DNA of 64,000 bases, taken from Planctomycetota bacterium. Its GTDB lineage: Bacteria; Planctomycetota; UBA1135; GCA-002686595. The notes beneath the pieces were generated by a model that was not told where the DNA came from, searched no databases, and saw nothing but the letters and a program-made list of their open reading frames with translations. Of this stretch, positions 9,193 through 17,966 are shown piece after piece. The translations under genes were made by a program, and so were the position numbers. Positions within the stretch are counted from its first letter, which is position 1. Each line of letters begins with the position of its first letter. The DNA is taken from NCBI GenBank assembly GCA_029259635.1, contig JAJDEU010000001.1, forward strand, positions 62,001 to 126,000. Reading direction: 5' to 3'.

Positions 9193-11209
9193 TCAAGTCA
9201 GAGAGTTCGCCGAGAACGGTTCCGCAGGCTTTCATATAGCCGTCGAAGTAGGGGTTCTGAACAGCGTCGGAAGATTGCAGCCAACGCGCTCCATCGTCGA
9301 AGGCCATGGGGCACTCGGCCTCGTAGGTCTTGGCGTCCAGGTCGAACTCTTTGAGAAGGGAGCGCATCACGCTGGAGAGTCGAACGAACTCCGTGCGGGC
9401 GCGCGCGACATCGATCGAATCACCGATGGCCTCGAACGATTCGATGAGGTCGGGCTCGAGCTGATTCCATGCCTCACGAGCCTCGATCGAGGGAATGATG
9501 GTCCGCGTGCGCTTAACGCTTGCCGCTCCCATCGTGGCCCAGAGTTTGGCCGACGCGTGGTCGTCGGTGAAGAGCGAGAAGTGCACCTCAAAGTAGGCCG
9601 ACCGCATCTCGAGAAGCTCGGCTCGGAAGCGCACTTGATCTACGGTCAAGTCCTCCGCACGCAAGAAGTCTCGATTGATACGAACGTCGTGCCGGAGCTC
9701 GTCCTCGCCTTCGTGTTCATGGTTATGGTCGGTATCCGACATCATGCTCGGCTTGGCGAGAATCTGAAGAGCGCTATCGAGCTTGAAGTTTCCGTTCGTG
9801 ACGACTCGATCGCCTTCCTGAAGCCCACTCTCGACGAGGTACCAGTCTCCGGCTCGCGGACCGAGCATGATCTCTCTTCCCTCGTAAACCGGACCGTCCT
9901 CCGTCTCGAGTTCGAGGTAGACAATCGCTCTTCGCCCGGTTCTGAGAGCTGCTGTCACAGGAATGACCAGCGGCATCTCTTGATCATCGGGATTGGCCGG
10001 CACGTAGCCGAGCGATTCTGTCGTCACCAAGTCCATCTCACACAAATCGCAGTGCCCGAACTCCGACCTCACGATTTCCGGGTGCATGGAGCAGATCCAC
10101 TTCCCGGTCAGGCTCCGATCCATGACGCGGCCTCGGGTGGCGACTTTCGTTCGAACGACGGCGCGAGCGAACATGCCCGGCTTTAGGCGTCCTTCCGAGT
10201 TGTCCAGGTTGACCCTCACCTTGACCGTTTGCGTCTTGGGGTCGAGCTCTCGCGAGATAAAGGAGATGGTTCCGACAAAGACTTCGCCGGGGTAGGCCTC
10301 CGCGGTGAACTCGACGACCTGCCCGTAGTGGAGCCAAGCCAAGTCGGACTCATAGGCATCGAGTAGGAGCCACAAACGCGAGAGATCGGCGATCGTGTAG
10401 ATGCGCGTACCCTCTTCCACATACATGCCCGGTCGACCATTCTTGTGCACAACGACGCCACCGATGGGCGCGTTGATCGTGATGTGATCCGAGGGCGTTC
10501 CCCGCTCTTCAATCTCTTTCAGTTGTTCCGCGCTGAGCCCGACTTGGCGCAGCCGTTCGCGCGCTGCATCGACCGTCGCCGAGACTGCAGTGGATTCGGC
10601 ATTGATGACATTGAGCGGTAGAGAGCGCTGCGCATCGAGGGCGGACAGAAGTGCCGTCTGGTCGGTGTAGATCTTCGGGCTGTAGAGGCTGACCATGTGC
10701 TCGCCAGCCGCAACCTCGACGCCGGTGTAGTCGACAAACAATCGATCCAGCCGACCCGGTGCCCACGCGGTGAGCGAGGCGAGTCGACTCTCATCGACTT
10801 GGACCTTTCCGAACAGGCGAATATCGGCTTCTACGAAGCGACGCTCTACGGGCTCCGATTGAATGCGAATACGGGCGCGGTCCGTAGCGGAGAGCTTGAT
10901 CTGCCGCTCGGCCTCGGACTCGTCAGAGTTCGCACTGCGTTCGATGGGAATCAGGTCCATGCCGCAGAGTGGGCATGGACCGAATTCGCTCAGCTGAATC
11001 TGCGGATGCATCGAACAGCTCCAGACGGTGCTCGATTCGGCTTCCTGCGCGGCATTCGGGAGAGCGCTCGAACTCGCATCCTCGGTAGTCGTTGCGGTTT
11101 GAACCGGAGCGAGTCCCGCTCGTAGATACCAACCGCCAACCAGAGCGACGACGATGAGAAGGAAGGTCCGCAATCTCTTGCCGAGATTCTGAGTTTTGGA
11201 GTGGGTCAT
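9176..11209 (-). CDS. cusB: CusB-type RND periplasmic adaptor with two heavy-metal-binding domains and DUF3347-like tail
   Basis: Membrane-fusion protein that links the CusA-like pump to the outer-membrane channel and delivers metal ions, 677 aa. Residues 13-32 form the N-terminal membrane anchor. A heavy-metal-binding domain (CSMHPQIQLSEFGPCPLCGM, 65-84) precedes the adaptor core (about 110-360). A second copy (CSMHPEIVRSEFGHCDLCEM, 373-392) is inserted before the C-terminal membrane-proximal part. A His-rich linker (DTDHNHEHEGED, about 492-503) leads to a DUF3347-like domain (about 515-670, with ECPMAFDDGARW and NPYFDGYM). The second metal domain has Glu in place of Gly in CGM. Start and stop overlap the neighbours (4 bp with cusC, 17 bp with cusA), so the three are co-translated. 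Identification is firm. Confidence 0.92.
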   Translation of the reverse strand: MTHSKTQNLGKRLRTFLLIVVALVGGWYLRAGLAPVQTATTTEDASSSALPNAAQEAESSTVWSCSMHPQIQLSEFGPCPLCGMDLIPIERSANSDESEAERQIKLSATDRARIRIQSEPVERRFVEADIRLFGKVQVDESRLASLTAWAPGRLDRLFVDYTGVEVAAGEHMVSLYSPKIYTDQTALLSALDAQRSLPLNVINAESTAVSATVDAARERLRQVGLSAEQLKEIEERGTPSDHITINAPIGGVVVHKNGRPGMYVEEGTRIYTIADLSRLWLLLDAYESDLAWLHYGQVVEFTAEAYPGEVFVGTISFISRELDPKTQTVKVRVNLDNSEGRLKPGMFARAVVRTKVATRGRVMDRSLTGKWICSMHPEIVRSEFGHCDLCEMDLVTTESLGYVPANPDDQEMPLVIPVTAALRTGRRAIVYLELETEDGPVYEGREIMLGPRAGDWYLVESGLQEGDRVVTNGNFKLDSALQILAKPSMMSDTDHNHEHEGEDELRHDVRINRDFLRAEDLTVDQVRFRAELLEMRSAYFEVHFSLFTDDHASAKLWATMGAASVKRTRTIIPSIEAREAWNQLEPDLIESFEAIGDSIDVARARTEFVRLSSVMRSLLKEFDLDAKTYEAECPMAFDDGARWLQSSDAVQNPYFDGYMKACGTVLGELSDLNDSDE

Positions 11210-12654
11210 TGGGAGATCTCCTTAAGCGATTCGGGGGCGGATGGGCGGGTCACCACATCGCCGACCAGAGCTTCGAGTCGGGCATGTGCCAGCGCTTGAT
11301 CGGTTCGCGCGCGTTGAAGGGATAGGTGGAACTCGAGCAGAACGCGTTCGGAGTCGATCAGCTCGAGGAAGTTGGCTTCGCCGCTCTTGAACGCGGTCTC
11401 GGTGGCTTCGAAGGCTTGGCGGGCGCGCGGCAAGAGAGTGGTTTGATAGAGCTCGATCTGGCGTTCGGCATCGCGGGCCACGAAGTGTTCCGCTTCCAGT
11501 TCGGCGCGCAGGCGGTCGAGTGCGGCTTCAAGATCGGAGTTGACCATTCGGCTGCGCGCCCGCGCTTCACGGCTCGCCGCGTTGTAGCGACTCCGATGAA
11601 TGGGGAGGTCGACCGAGAACATTGCGATCAGCGGGTCGTCGCCGCTGCCCGGTGTGCCCGCGCCGATCGCGGAGCCGGTCTCGATGTACTCGAGCCCGAG
11701 CGAGAAGGCCGGTCGACTCTCAAACTCCGCGCCCCTCTGATTCTGTTCGGCGGCTTGCTTCTGATGGCGAAGGCCGGCCAGTTGCGGGCTCGCGACTTCC
11801 ATGCGCTGGATCAGCTCGGCGGAGGGCAGCAACTCTCCCGTGGCACTCAGCTCGGTGGGGGTTGGAACTTCCGCAAGGACGGAGCGGTGCAGCGCAGCAT
11901 TCAAGCGCGCGACGGCGGGACGACGTTGATCTTGCAGCCCGGCCAGGCGATTCTCCGATCGACCGAGCTCGACCTGGGCGCGAATCAGGACCGCATAAGG
12001 CGTCCGGCCGGAGGAGTAGTCCCGGCGCACGACCGCTTCCAGGGAGTTCAGGCGATCGCGATCTTCTCGCACGCTCTCTATCGCTTGGCCCCAGTAGTAG
12101 AGCTTGTTCCAGGCGAGCTTCACTTCGCGTGAGACCTCGAGGATGGTGCGGTCGAGATTCGCGCGCTCGGCATTGGCCTGCGCGTCGGCTGTCTTGCGTT
12201 TGGAGTCCAGCACACCGAAAGCCGGAAACTGTTGCTCGATTCCGACGGCCCACTCTTGCGGTCCGACGCGAGTCTCGACTTCCTCTAGGAAGAGCTTCCC
12301 ACGCAAGCGAGGGTTCGGGAGTCCTCCGACTTGCGGCGCTCGTTCGAGGCTCGCTTCGAGTCTCTCGCGTGCTGCTCGAACGAGGGGACTCTCTCGAACG
12401 GCGTACTCGATGAGCTCATCCAGGGTGGTCGGTAGCGCTGCAGCTTCGCCTACCGTTGAGTTGGGCTGGTTGGCGGCGCGGTTGGCGCGCGCCGCTTCGC
12501 GCCACTCGCGGGGAGCAGCTCGCGGCGCTTCCGCTCGAGAGGCGGGGACCGCGCAGGCGGCGGGCAAAAGGTTGGCACACCCGAGGATTGCGCAGAGGTA
12601 GAACGCGCGGGTGCGGAATTCCACGCGACGAGCGCGGAGGATGGCTGAGAACAT
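11206..12654 (-). CDS. cusC: TolC-family outer-membrane efflux protein (CusC-like)
   Basis: Outer-membrane channel of the metal efflux complex, 482 aa. The ATG at 12654 is chosen over longer options because an AGGAG lies 6 bases upstream and an export signal follows (AFYLCAILGCANLLPAACA), possibly a lipoprotein signal with Cys in ILGC. Two OEP repeats are visible: the first from about residue 85 (LDELIEYAVRESPLVRAARERL) and the second from about 295 (ELIQRMEVASPQLAGLRHQKQ). Long Ala/Glu/Arg-rich helices typical of the TolC tunnel separate them. The stop overlaps the cusB start by 4 bases. Family is firm; the gene symbol is by context. Confidence 0.88.
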   Translation of the reverse strand: MFSAILRARRVEFRTRAFYLCAILGCANLLPAACAVPASRAEAPRAAPREWREAARANRAANQPNSTVGEAAALPTTLDELIEYAVRESPLVRAARERLEASLERAPQVGGLPNPRLRGKLFLEEVETRVGPQEWAVGIEQQFPAFGVLDSKRKTADAQANAERANLDRTILEVSREVKLAWNKLYYWGQAIESVREDRDRLNSLEAVVRRDYSSGRTPYAVLIRAQVELGRSENRLAGLQDQRRPAVARLNAALHRSVLAEVPTPTELSATGELLPSAELIQRMEVASPQLAGLRHQKQAAEQNQRGAEFESRPAFSLGLEYIETGSAIGAGTPGSGDDPLIAMFSVDLPIHRSRYNAASREARARSRMVNSDLEAALDRLRAELEAEHFVARDAERQIELYQTTLLPRARQAFEATETAFKSGEANFLELIDSERVLLEFHLSLQRARTDQALAHARLEALVGDVVTRPSAPESLKEISQ

Positions 12655-12733
12655 GAGAAGCTCCTGTCGGAGTGCTGAAGAACGAAATCGAAAACGACGC
12701 TCCGCGCGAGTCACGCGGAGAGAAGTGACGAGG

Positions 12734-13369
12734 TCAGATCAACAAGCAGGAGATCTCTGCGAGCAGGCGCTGTGCGCCGCCTTGCGCCCAGCGAGCGGCA
12801 ATCAGAGAACCGGGCGGCCGTGCGGCGGTCGGTTCGCTCGAGCGAATCGCTCCAGGCGGCGAGTTCGCCCGATGCGGAGACAGAAGCCTCCATGCGGCGG
12901 AGTCACCTAAAGCCTGAGTGTGTGCTGCGATGTACTGATTGCGGCCCAGCGTCTCGCTCAGTCGTTCAGCGCCATTGCCCAGAATCAAATCGACGGACAG
13001 TTGGTCGTCCGCGTCATCGGGAGTTAGGCGGCAATCGCAGCCGCTTTTCCCGGAGGAGGCGCTCTCCTCGCTTGCCGGTTTCATCGGGCAGCCGCTGGTC
13101 GCAAGTGCGGCGGGATCGGAGGTGCCCGGCTCCGAACTCGTCAGCTCAACCTCTTCTGAATTGCCACAGCAGCAAGAGCCGAGCATGGGTTCGCTGCGCA
13201 CGTCGCTCATCCCCGCACATCCTTCGCCGATCTGGCGACTGTAGCTGTGAGCGAGCGGAAGCTGCGAACCGAGCATCGCGACGACCAGACACAGAGCGGA
13301 GAATCCGCTTCGCAACGTGCGAAGCGGGCGGCGCTCGGATGAGGAAGGGTGTCGTGGTTGCGGCAACAT
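12734..13369 (-). CDS. Cys-rich exported small protein heading the efflux operon
   Basis: Not recognised as a named family. Of the possible starts the ATG at 13369 (211 aa) is preferred because AGGGGG lies 7 bases upstream. It begins with a basic segment and a hydrophobic export signal (GFSALCLVVAMLGSQLPLAHS, about residues 25-45). A Cys/Met cluster follows, with CAGM, MLGSCCCG, GCPMKP and CDCR within about 65 residues, which would suit soft-metal binding. The C-terminal part is Arg/Ala-rich and ends in CLLI. The gene stops 79 bases before cusC on the same strand. Position and Cys content suggest a periplasmic metal sensor, chaperone or leader protein for the efflux system; this is inference. 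Confidence 0.6.
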   Translation of the reverse strand: MLPQPRHPSSSERRPLRTLRSGFSALCLVVAMLGSQLPLAHSYSRQIGEGCAGMSDVRSEPMLGSCCCGNSEEVELTSSEPGTSDPAALATSGCPMKPASEESASSGKSGCDCRLTPDDADDQLSVDLILGNGAERLSETLGRNQYIAAHTQALGDSAAWRLLSPHRANSPPGAIRSSEPTAARPPGSLIAARWAQGGAQRLLAEISCLLI

Positions 13370-13619
13370 CGAAGTTCCCCCTGTATCAGGGGAAGCGGGC
13401 AAGCACAAGCCTAGCTTGAGGGCGAGAGCTTCCGACCGCTTTCATCGGCTTCTACGACGCGAAACAGAACCCGGAGACGTCCAAAGACGATTTATGGCCT
13501 GCGACGTGGCTGATGGTGCCCCGGCGCGCTTCGAAGCGGGCGAGAGCTAACCGCAGTTTAAGGGAGCGAACGAAGCGACGGGACGGCTAGGTCGGCGAGT
13601 CGCGCGCGAATGCCCGCTC
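13370..13619. other. Promoter region of the metal efflux operon
   Basis: 250 bases upstream of the Cys-rich gene and downstream of the DUF4863-like gene. It should carry the promoter for the cus-like operon. I find no clear palindromic operator such as a MerR- or CusR-type box by eye, and no supported coding sequence. Confidence 0.4.
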
Positions 13620-14069
13620 TTACAGGAACTCCATCTCACCGTCCGGGAGTAGGTAGACGATCAGCATTTTGCCGCCGCTTACCGTGGGAACGTGAACCGA
13701 GCCTTCGGGCAAGACCACCCAGCCGGGCTGTCTTCCGTCGAAGGTCGGCTCGCCATCGAGAGCGATGCAGTAGTCGATCTCGCCACGCGGGTGGCGGTGC
13801 TTCGGGCCCGGTCCCGTCATGAGAACGACGTCGATGGAGAAGCCGCGAGTCTCGGGCGAGGGCTTGGCAACGCGGCCCCACATCACGGGAAGCTCGCCTC
13901 GATTCGCAATCTCACCATCCGCGAGCAACTGGTTGAGCTTGGCATGCATCGCTTGCGCAACATCTCCGTTCGGGTCGAACCGCTCTCGGAGAGCGGCTTC
14001 GGCCTGATTTGCGTCGGCTAAATCGAGATCTTGAGCGGCGTCGAGTAGGGGCTGAAAGGCTTCGAGCAC
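13620..14069 (-). CDS. Cupin-like protein resembling DUF4863 / 4-hydroxylaminobenzoate lyase
   Basis: About 149 aa from a GTG at 14069; the frame stays open to 14318, but the upstream part covers a tandem DNA repeat and does not look like protein. The N-terminal half is helical (LEAFQPLLDAAQDLDLADA). The C-terminal half is a small beta-barrel-like region with a His-rich motif (GPGPKHRHPRGEIDYC) and a final strand set (GWVVLPEGSVHVPTVSGGK). This layout matches what I recall of the DUF4863 family, which includes p-hydroxylaminobenzoate lyase of nitrobenzoate degradation. No other nitroaromatic genes are nearby, so the substrate is doubtful. Transcribed alone on the minus strand. The start is the least certain point. 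Confidence 0.55.
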   Translation of the reverse strand: MLEAFQPLLDAAQDLDLADANQAEAALRERFDPNGDVAQAMHAKLNQLLADGEIANRGELPVMWGRVAKPSPETRGFSIDVVLMTGPGPKHRHPRGEIDYCIALDGEPTFDGRQPGWVVLPEGSVHVPTVSGGKMLIVYLLPDGEMEFL

Positions 14070-14100
14070 GGGGGATTCTCTTTCGAAGGGTAAGGACGGG

Positions 14101-14140
14101 TTGATAAAGCCCAAGCGTGGTTGATAAAGCCCAAGCGTGT
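14101..14140. repeat. 20-bp tandem duplication
   Basis: Two adjacent 20-bp copies (14101-14120 and 14121-14140) starting TTGATAAAGCCCAAGCGTG differ only at the last base. They lie in the upstream region of the DUF4863-like gene, between it and the divergent DUF3825-like gene. Confidence 0.9.
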
Positions 14141-14275
14141 GGGACTTGGCGAAGCTGCAAACTATACTTCGCTCGCCGCAAGGGTGGAGCTTCATTGATT
14201 TCTCCGCCTGCAGGTCGGAGGAGAGTTCGGCCTGGCTCACCCGTCTCTTGATCTGAACCCCTGGCACCACGATCC

Positions 14276-15103
14276 ATGACCGCAACCGATACCGAACTCG
14301 AGTCCCGCTTGCGCCCAACGCGGGAGGAGCTCCTCGCCGAGTTCGGCGGCTCGGACTTTTCGGTGCAAGCGCTCTTCGGTTTTTGCTTCGTCCCGACTCG
14401 TCGCTTGAGCTTGCTCAAGCAGTTGACCTTCGAAGAGGACTGGGGCGCCGGTGACTCGGTCTTGCTCAATTACCTTGCCCTACAGCTCCGGCTCTCGATC
14501 GAGCAGGATAAGTTCGCCTGGAACGACGGTCAGCTCCTCCTGACGGCGGGCAATCTCTCGACCCTCTCCGGCATACCGATTTATGTCGGCTTGGTCCGGA
14601 ACCAGACTTCGGACGAGAATCCGTGGGCATTGAACTGGGTCGGCGATCGCCCCAGTTGTTCCATGCCCCCGGAGGCGCCATGTCTGGAGCCAGGGCTTCC
14701 CATCGACCCGGCGGCCGAGATCGTTCTCGGTGTCGAGCTGTCGGAATCGAATCGCCTTCAGCGGGTACCCATGCTCGACGGCGCGACTCCCGCATTCCGG
14801 ACCCGAGCCTTAGTGGGGGCGTGCCACTTCGCGCTCCATCGCGGTCTCGCCGTGCCGCACAATTACGGCGGAGTTCCCAGCTACTTCCTGCCCGTCTACT
14901 TGGAGAGCGACTCCGACTTGGGCGCCGCGCCCGACCTGGTCTGCTCGGTTCTCGTGCAGGAGCGGCGGCTCTTGATTCGGTCCGTTCTCGATCCCGAAGT
15001 GGCTTACTCCCATGCACGCGCGGTCGTCGATCGATGCGATCAGCTGCCCGGATGGTTGCTGGAGTCCTGGGCATTAACCGAAACCGAAGGCGAGGAAGAC
15101 TGA
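14276..15103 (+). CDS. DUF3825-like cytoplasmic protein
   Basis: 275-aa soluble protein. It resembles the DUF3825 family as I know it: an opening block with LFGFCFVPTRRLSLLKQL (about 33-50), EEDWG, then LLNYLALQLRLSIEQDK, a central GIPIYVGLVRNQ, and a later block around ACHFALHRGLAVPHNYGG (about 183-200). The biochemical role of DUF3825 proteins is not established. There are no membrane segments or signal. It lies 4 bases before the GTG of the next gene, so the two form an operon. Divergent from the DUF4863-like gene. Assignment is moderate; the function is unknown. Confidence 0.5.
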   Translation: MTATDTELESRLRPTREELLAEFGGSDFSVQALFGFCFVPTRRLSLLKQLTFEEDWGAGDSVLLNYLALQLRLSIEQDKFAWNDGQLLLTAGNLSTLSGIPIYVGLVRNQTSDENPWALNWVGDRPSCSMPPEAPCLEPGLPIDPAAEIVLGVELSESNRLQRVPMLDGATPAFRTRALVGACHFALHRGLAVPHNYGGVPSYFLPVYLESDSDLGAAPDLVCSVLVQERRLLIRSVLDPEVAYSHARAVVDRCDQLPGWLLESWALTETEGEED

Positions 15104-15107
15104 GCCC

Positions 15108-17375
15108 GTGCCCGCCTGGCTTCGAAGAACGCTCACGATCGTTGGGCTCTGTGTTTTGGCCGCCCTGGCTCACGGTCCGCTCGTGCGAGCGGGCTTCGAC
15201 GCAGAAGATCACGGAATGCTGGTACGTGCGGGCGCACCCGCCGGCGAATCCGCCAATGCGCTCGATGCCGTCGCGCCCCGAACGCCGCCGCCGCTCACTT
15301 CGCTCTCTCTCGGCGATCTCTTCGCCGTCGAGGGGGGCGAGGGGTGGTTTTTGTCGGGCTTGTCTCTAGCCGTCTCGCGCCGCGTCTGGGGACTTCCCGG
15401 CGCAGAGGGCGTGATCCCCGCGGGCTATCGACTCGAGAACTTATTGCTCCTCGGCTTGTGCGCCGTCGGATTGCACCGACTGCTCCGCCGGATGTTGATG
15501 CCCTGGCTCGGCAGCGAACAAGCCGCCGCCGCGTCACGCACCGCAGCCGCTCTGCTCTTCTTGCATCCACTCGGCGCAGCGACCGTCTCCTCCCTGCACG
15601 GCCGCGGCGACCTCTTGAGCTTTTTGTTCTTCATCTGGACAGCGGCCGTCTTTCTGCGCGGTCGCCAAGATCGAAAGATCGTCCTGACCTCGGTCGCCTT
15701 CGCGGGAACTCTCCTCGCCTGTCTCTCCGGCGGCTTGGGGCTCTGGCTACCGCTCTTTCTCGCCTTCGTGGAGTTCGTCTCTTCGCACCGCTATCGCCCG
15801 TTTAGGAGTCGGCTCCGAACGGCGGGCTCGACCATCTTGATTTACGGCGGCGCGCTCGGCATCGCCGTGTTCCTACGTGTCTTCGAGACCGGTATCGGAC
15901 CCGCGCACGGATTGAACCAGAGCTTGTCCTCCGTTCAGACTCCGCTGGACGCGGCGGAGCTCGCGCTCTGGGCCGTCGAAAAGCTGGGCGTGCTGATTCT
16001 TCCCGCAAGCTCCCATGGCCCCGGCATATTCGGCACCGCGCTCGCCGGGCTCTTGTTCTTGTTCGCGATGCAGCCCGCACTCGTCGCCGCTCGTTCGGCA
16101 CCGCGACTCTGGGGCTGGCTACTCTTTTGTTGGTTCATCGCGCTGTTCATCTCTGGGACGAATGGCCTCGATGTGCGCGTGCATCCCGGTCACCTGGGCA
16201 GCTCGCGCATCTTGTTCGGCGCCTCCGCGGTGATGTGCGTTGGGCTCGCGATCTCGGTGACGGCGGTTTCGGGGCTGGCGCGACGCCTGCGGCCCGTGAT
16301 TCTGATCGTTGGATTTGCCGTGTTGGCACGCGGCAACGCGATGCCTTGGGTCGATGCCGGTCAGTGGGTGTCCGAGCTGCGCCGCGACATCATGGATGCC
16401 CGCGAACGCAATGGGCGCGAGAGCCGAGTTCTGCTCGTCGATCCGCTTCGACCGGTGAGTGGAATCCATCCCTTGGGAGCTCGAGTCTCCGGACTGGAGT
16501 GGGTCCTACACCCGGAGTTTACCGGTGAGCGTCTGAGCGCTCCCGTTCGTATTCAGGCGACGACGGAGCCGGGCTTCTTAGCGCTTGCCCGCGAGCCCGA
16601 GTTGGAGGAGATGCGCAGGGGATCCCTCTTGGTCGTATTCGCGACCGATGAACGGGCCGATCTTCGCGTCGGCCCGATTCGGCAGTCCAAACTTTTAACC
16701 GAGCTCGAGCCTTCTCGCGGGACGCGCAGTTGGCGACGCGAGAGTCGCTCGCCCGATCTGGATTTGGACGCGCTCTCGATCGGAGCACTTCAACTCTCGG
16801 CGACCGTGGGCAGCGAGCTACCTACGGATCCCCTGGAGCTCAGCTGGCGAGCGCGCTATCCCATCGAGTTGGAGTCTTTCGCAACCGGGGCTTGGTGGAC
16901 GGACAGTCCCGTTGCGCGCGCCAGCTTCGATTTGTCGAGTTCGCTCGCCTGGCGACTCTCGGGTCGCATCCGGCGCGTCTGGTTCGAGAGCGGCCTGGCC
17001 AATATCGGCGAGGTCGAGCTGCTCGAAGGCTTGCCCGCTCTCGGCGATCGACTCGAGCCCGAAGCTCTGGACGACGACTGGTACTTCCGGCTCGACTTGC
17101 CCGAAGCTCTCGCGGTTGCCATCCAGAGCTCGACTACCGAAGGAGTCTGGGTGACGGGCTTGCTCGACCTGGAGACCCTCGCCTACATCGAGCTCCCCGG
17201 CACGACCATGAAATCCGGTACGATCCACGTCGAGGGAGCCGCGGCTTGGGTTCGCGATGTCGTGCGTTCCACGGGTGGTCCGGTCGCGTGGCTTCTCGAC
17301 TACCGGGTCCGCGGTGTCGCGGTCGCGCGCTCGCAGGGTCGCAGAATCGGTCGCGCACCGGCGCCTGCGGATTAA
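15108..17375 (+). CDS. Multi-spanning membrane protein, GT-C glycosyltransferase-like
   Basis: 755 aa from a GTG 4 bases after the preceding stop. The first about 420 residues hold roughly 9-10 membrane segments (for example 8-20, 140-160, 175-205, 300-320, 335-352, 368-385, 395-412). The loop FLHPLGAATVSSLHGRGDLL (about 145-164) resembles the HP...GR-D-LL signature of bacterial TMTC/PMT-like mannosyltransferases, with an acidic FDAEDHG motif near 29-35 where GT-C enzymes carry catalytic acids. The C-terminal 330 residues are soluble and probably periplasmic, rich in beta-strand pattern. A lipid-linked sugar transferase is plausible but not proved; it could be an uncharacterised GT-C relative that has lost activity. 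Confidence 0.5.
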   Translation: MPAWLRRTLTIVGLCVLAALAHGPLVRAGFDAEDHGMLVRAGAPAGESANALDAVAPRTPPPLTSLSLGDLFAVEGGEGWFLSGLSLAVSRRVWGLPGAEGVIPAGYRLENLLLLGLCAVGLHRLLRRMLMPWLGSEQAAAASRTAAALLFLHPLGAATVSSLHGRGDLLSFLFFIWTAAVFLRGRQDRKIVLTSVAFAGTLLACLSGGLGLWLPLFLAFVEFVSSHRYRPFRSRLRTAGSTILIYGGALGIAVFLRVFETGIGPAHGLNQSLSSVQTPLDAAELALWAVEKLGVLILPASSHGPGIFGTALAGLLFLFAMQPALVAARSAPRLWGWLLFCWFIALFISGTNGLDVRVHPGHLGSSRILFGASAVMCVGLAISVTAVSGLARRLRPVILIVGFAVLARGNAMPWVDAGQWVSELRRDIMDARERNGRESRVLLVDPLRPVSGIHPLGARVSGLEWVLHPEFTGERLSAPVRIQATTEPGFLALAREPELEEMRRGSLLVVFATDERADLRVGPIRQSKLLTELEPSRGTRSWRRESRSPDLDLDALSIGALQLSATVGSELPTDPLELSWRARYPIELESFATGAWWTDSPVARASFDLSSSLAWRLSGRIRRVWFESGLANIGEVELLEGLPALGDRLEPEALDDDWYFRLDLPEALAVAIQSSTTEGVWVTGLLDLETLAYIELPGTTMKSGTIHVEGAAAWVRDVVRSTGGPVAWLLDYRVRGVAVARSQGRRIGRAPAPAD

Positions 17376-17600
17376 GCTGCCGAGTAAGCTCTCGCTGCCC
17401 CCCTTTTCCGTGTGTCCGAGCTAGCAGCCCGTGGTAAAAGTCATTCACTCTATAAACGGCCGATTTTTCGCCAGGTCGGCACCCGAAATCCTCCCCGAAT
17501 CTATGGATTCGGCTTCGTTTCCGGGAACCAACCCGACCAAAAATTTGCTGCTAATAGAGCAAAGCACTTTCACCACGGACTGCTAGGTCTACTTCGAGCT

Positions 17601-17966
17601 ATGTCTACAGAGTCCCAAAAAGCACAGCCCAACAAAGCTCTCGAGTTTTTTCCGAACCCCGCGCCCGAGCGCGACTACGAGATTCGCTTCGAGGCTCCCG
17701 AGTTCACCTGCGTCTGCCCCAAGACCGGCCAGCCCGACTTCGCCACGATTCGCATTCACTACGTCCCGGACGAGAAGTGCGTCGAGCTGAAGAGCTTAAA
17801 GCTCTACCTGTGGTCCTTCCGCGACGAAGGCCACTTCCATGAAGCGGTGACAAACATGATTCTCGGCGACCTCGTCGAGCTCTTGGCGCCGCGTCGCATG
17901 ACGGTCATCGGAGACTTCTTCGTGCGCGGTGGAATCAAGACCGTGATCGAAGCGAGCTATCCCTGA
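17601..17966 (+). CDS. queF: NADPH-dependent 7-cyano-7-deazaguanine reductase (preQ0 reductase)
   Basis: Reduces preQ0 to preQ1 in queuosine tRNA biosynthesis; cytoplasmic homo-oligomer of the tunnelling fold. The 121-aa product from the ATG at 17601 matches the short, single-domain QueF type. Visible hallmarks are [16 protein letters not shown] (about 32-47) with the catalytic Cys in the VCP position, and the QueF motif [20 protein letters not shown] (about 61-80) that binds NADPH and substrate. The frame is open upstream to 17412, but that part has no QueF similarity. The last 10 bases overlap the convergent deoC stop. No preQ1 riboswitch pattern is visible upstream. Identification is firm. 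Confidence 0.95.
   Translation: MSTESQKAQPNKALEFFPNPAPERDYEIRFEAPEFTCVCPKTGQPDFATIRIHYVPDEKCVELKSLKLYLWSFRDEGHFHEAVTNMILGDLVELLAPRRMTVIGDFFVRGGIKTVIEASYP

Noticed and set aside
14070-14318. 83-codon N-terminal extension of the DUF4863-like gene
   Set aside because: It spans the 20-bp tandem repeat and the divergent gene start, and has no similarity to the family.
17376-17600. preQ1 riboswitch before queF
   Set aside because: No preQ1 aptamer pattern seen; the TATAAA-like stretch near 17450 may only be part of a promoter.
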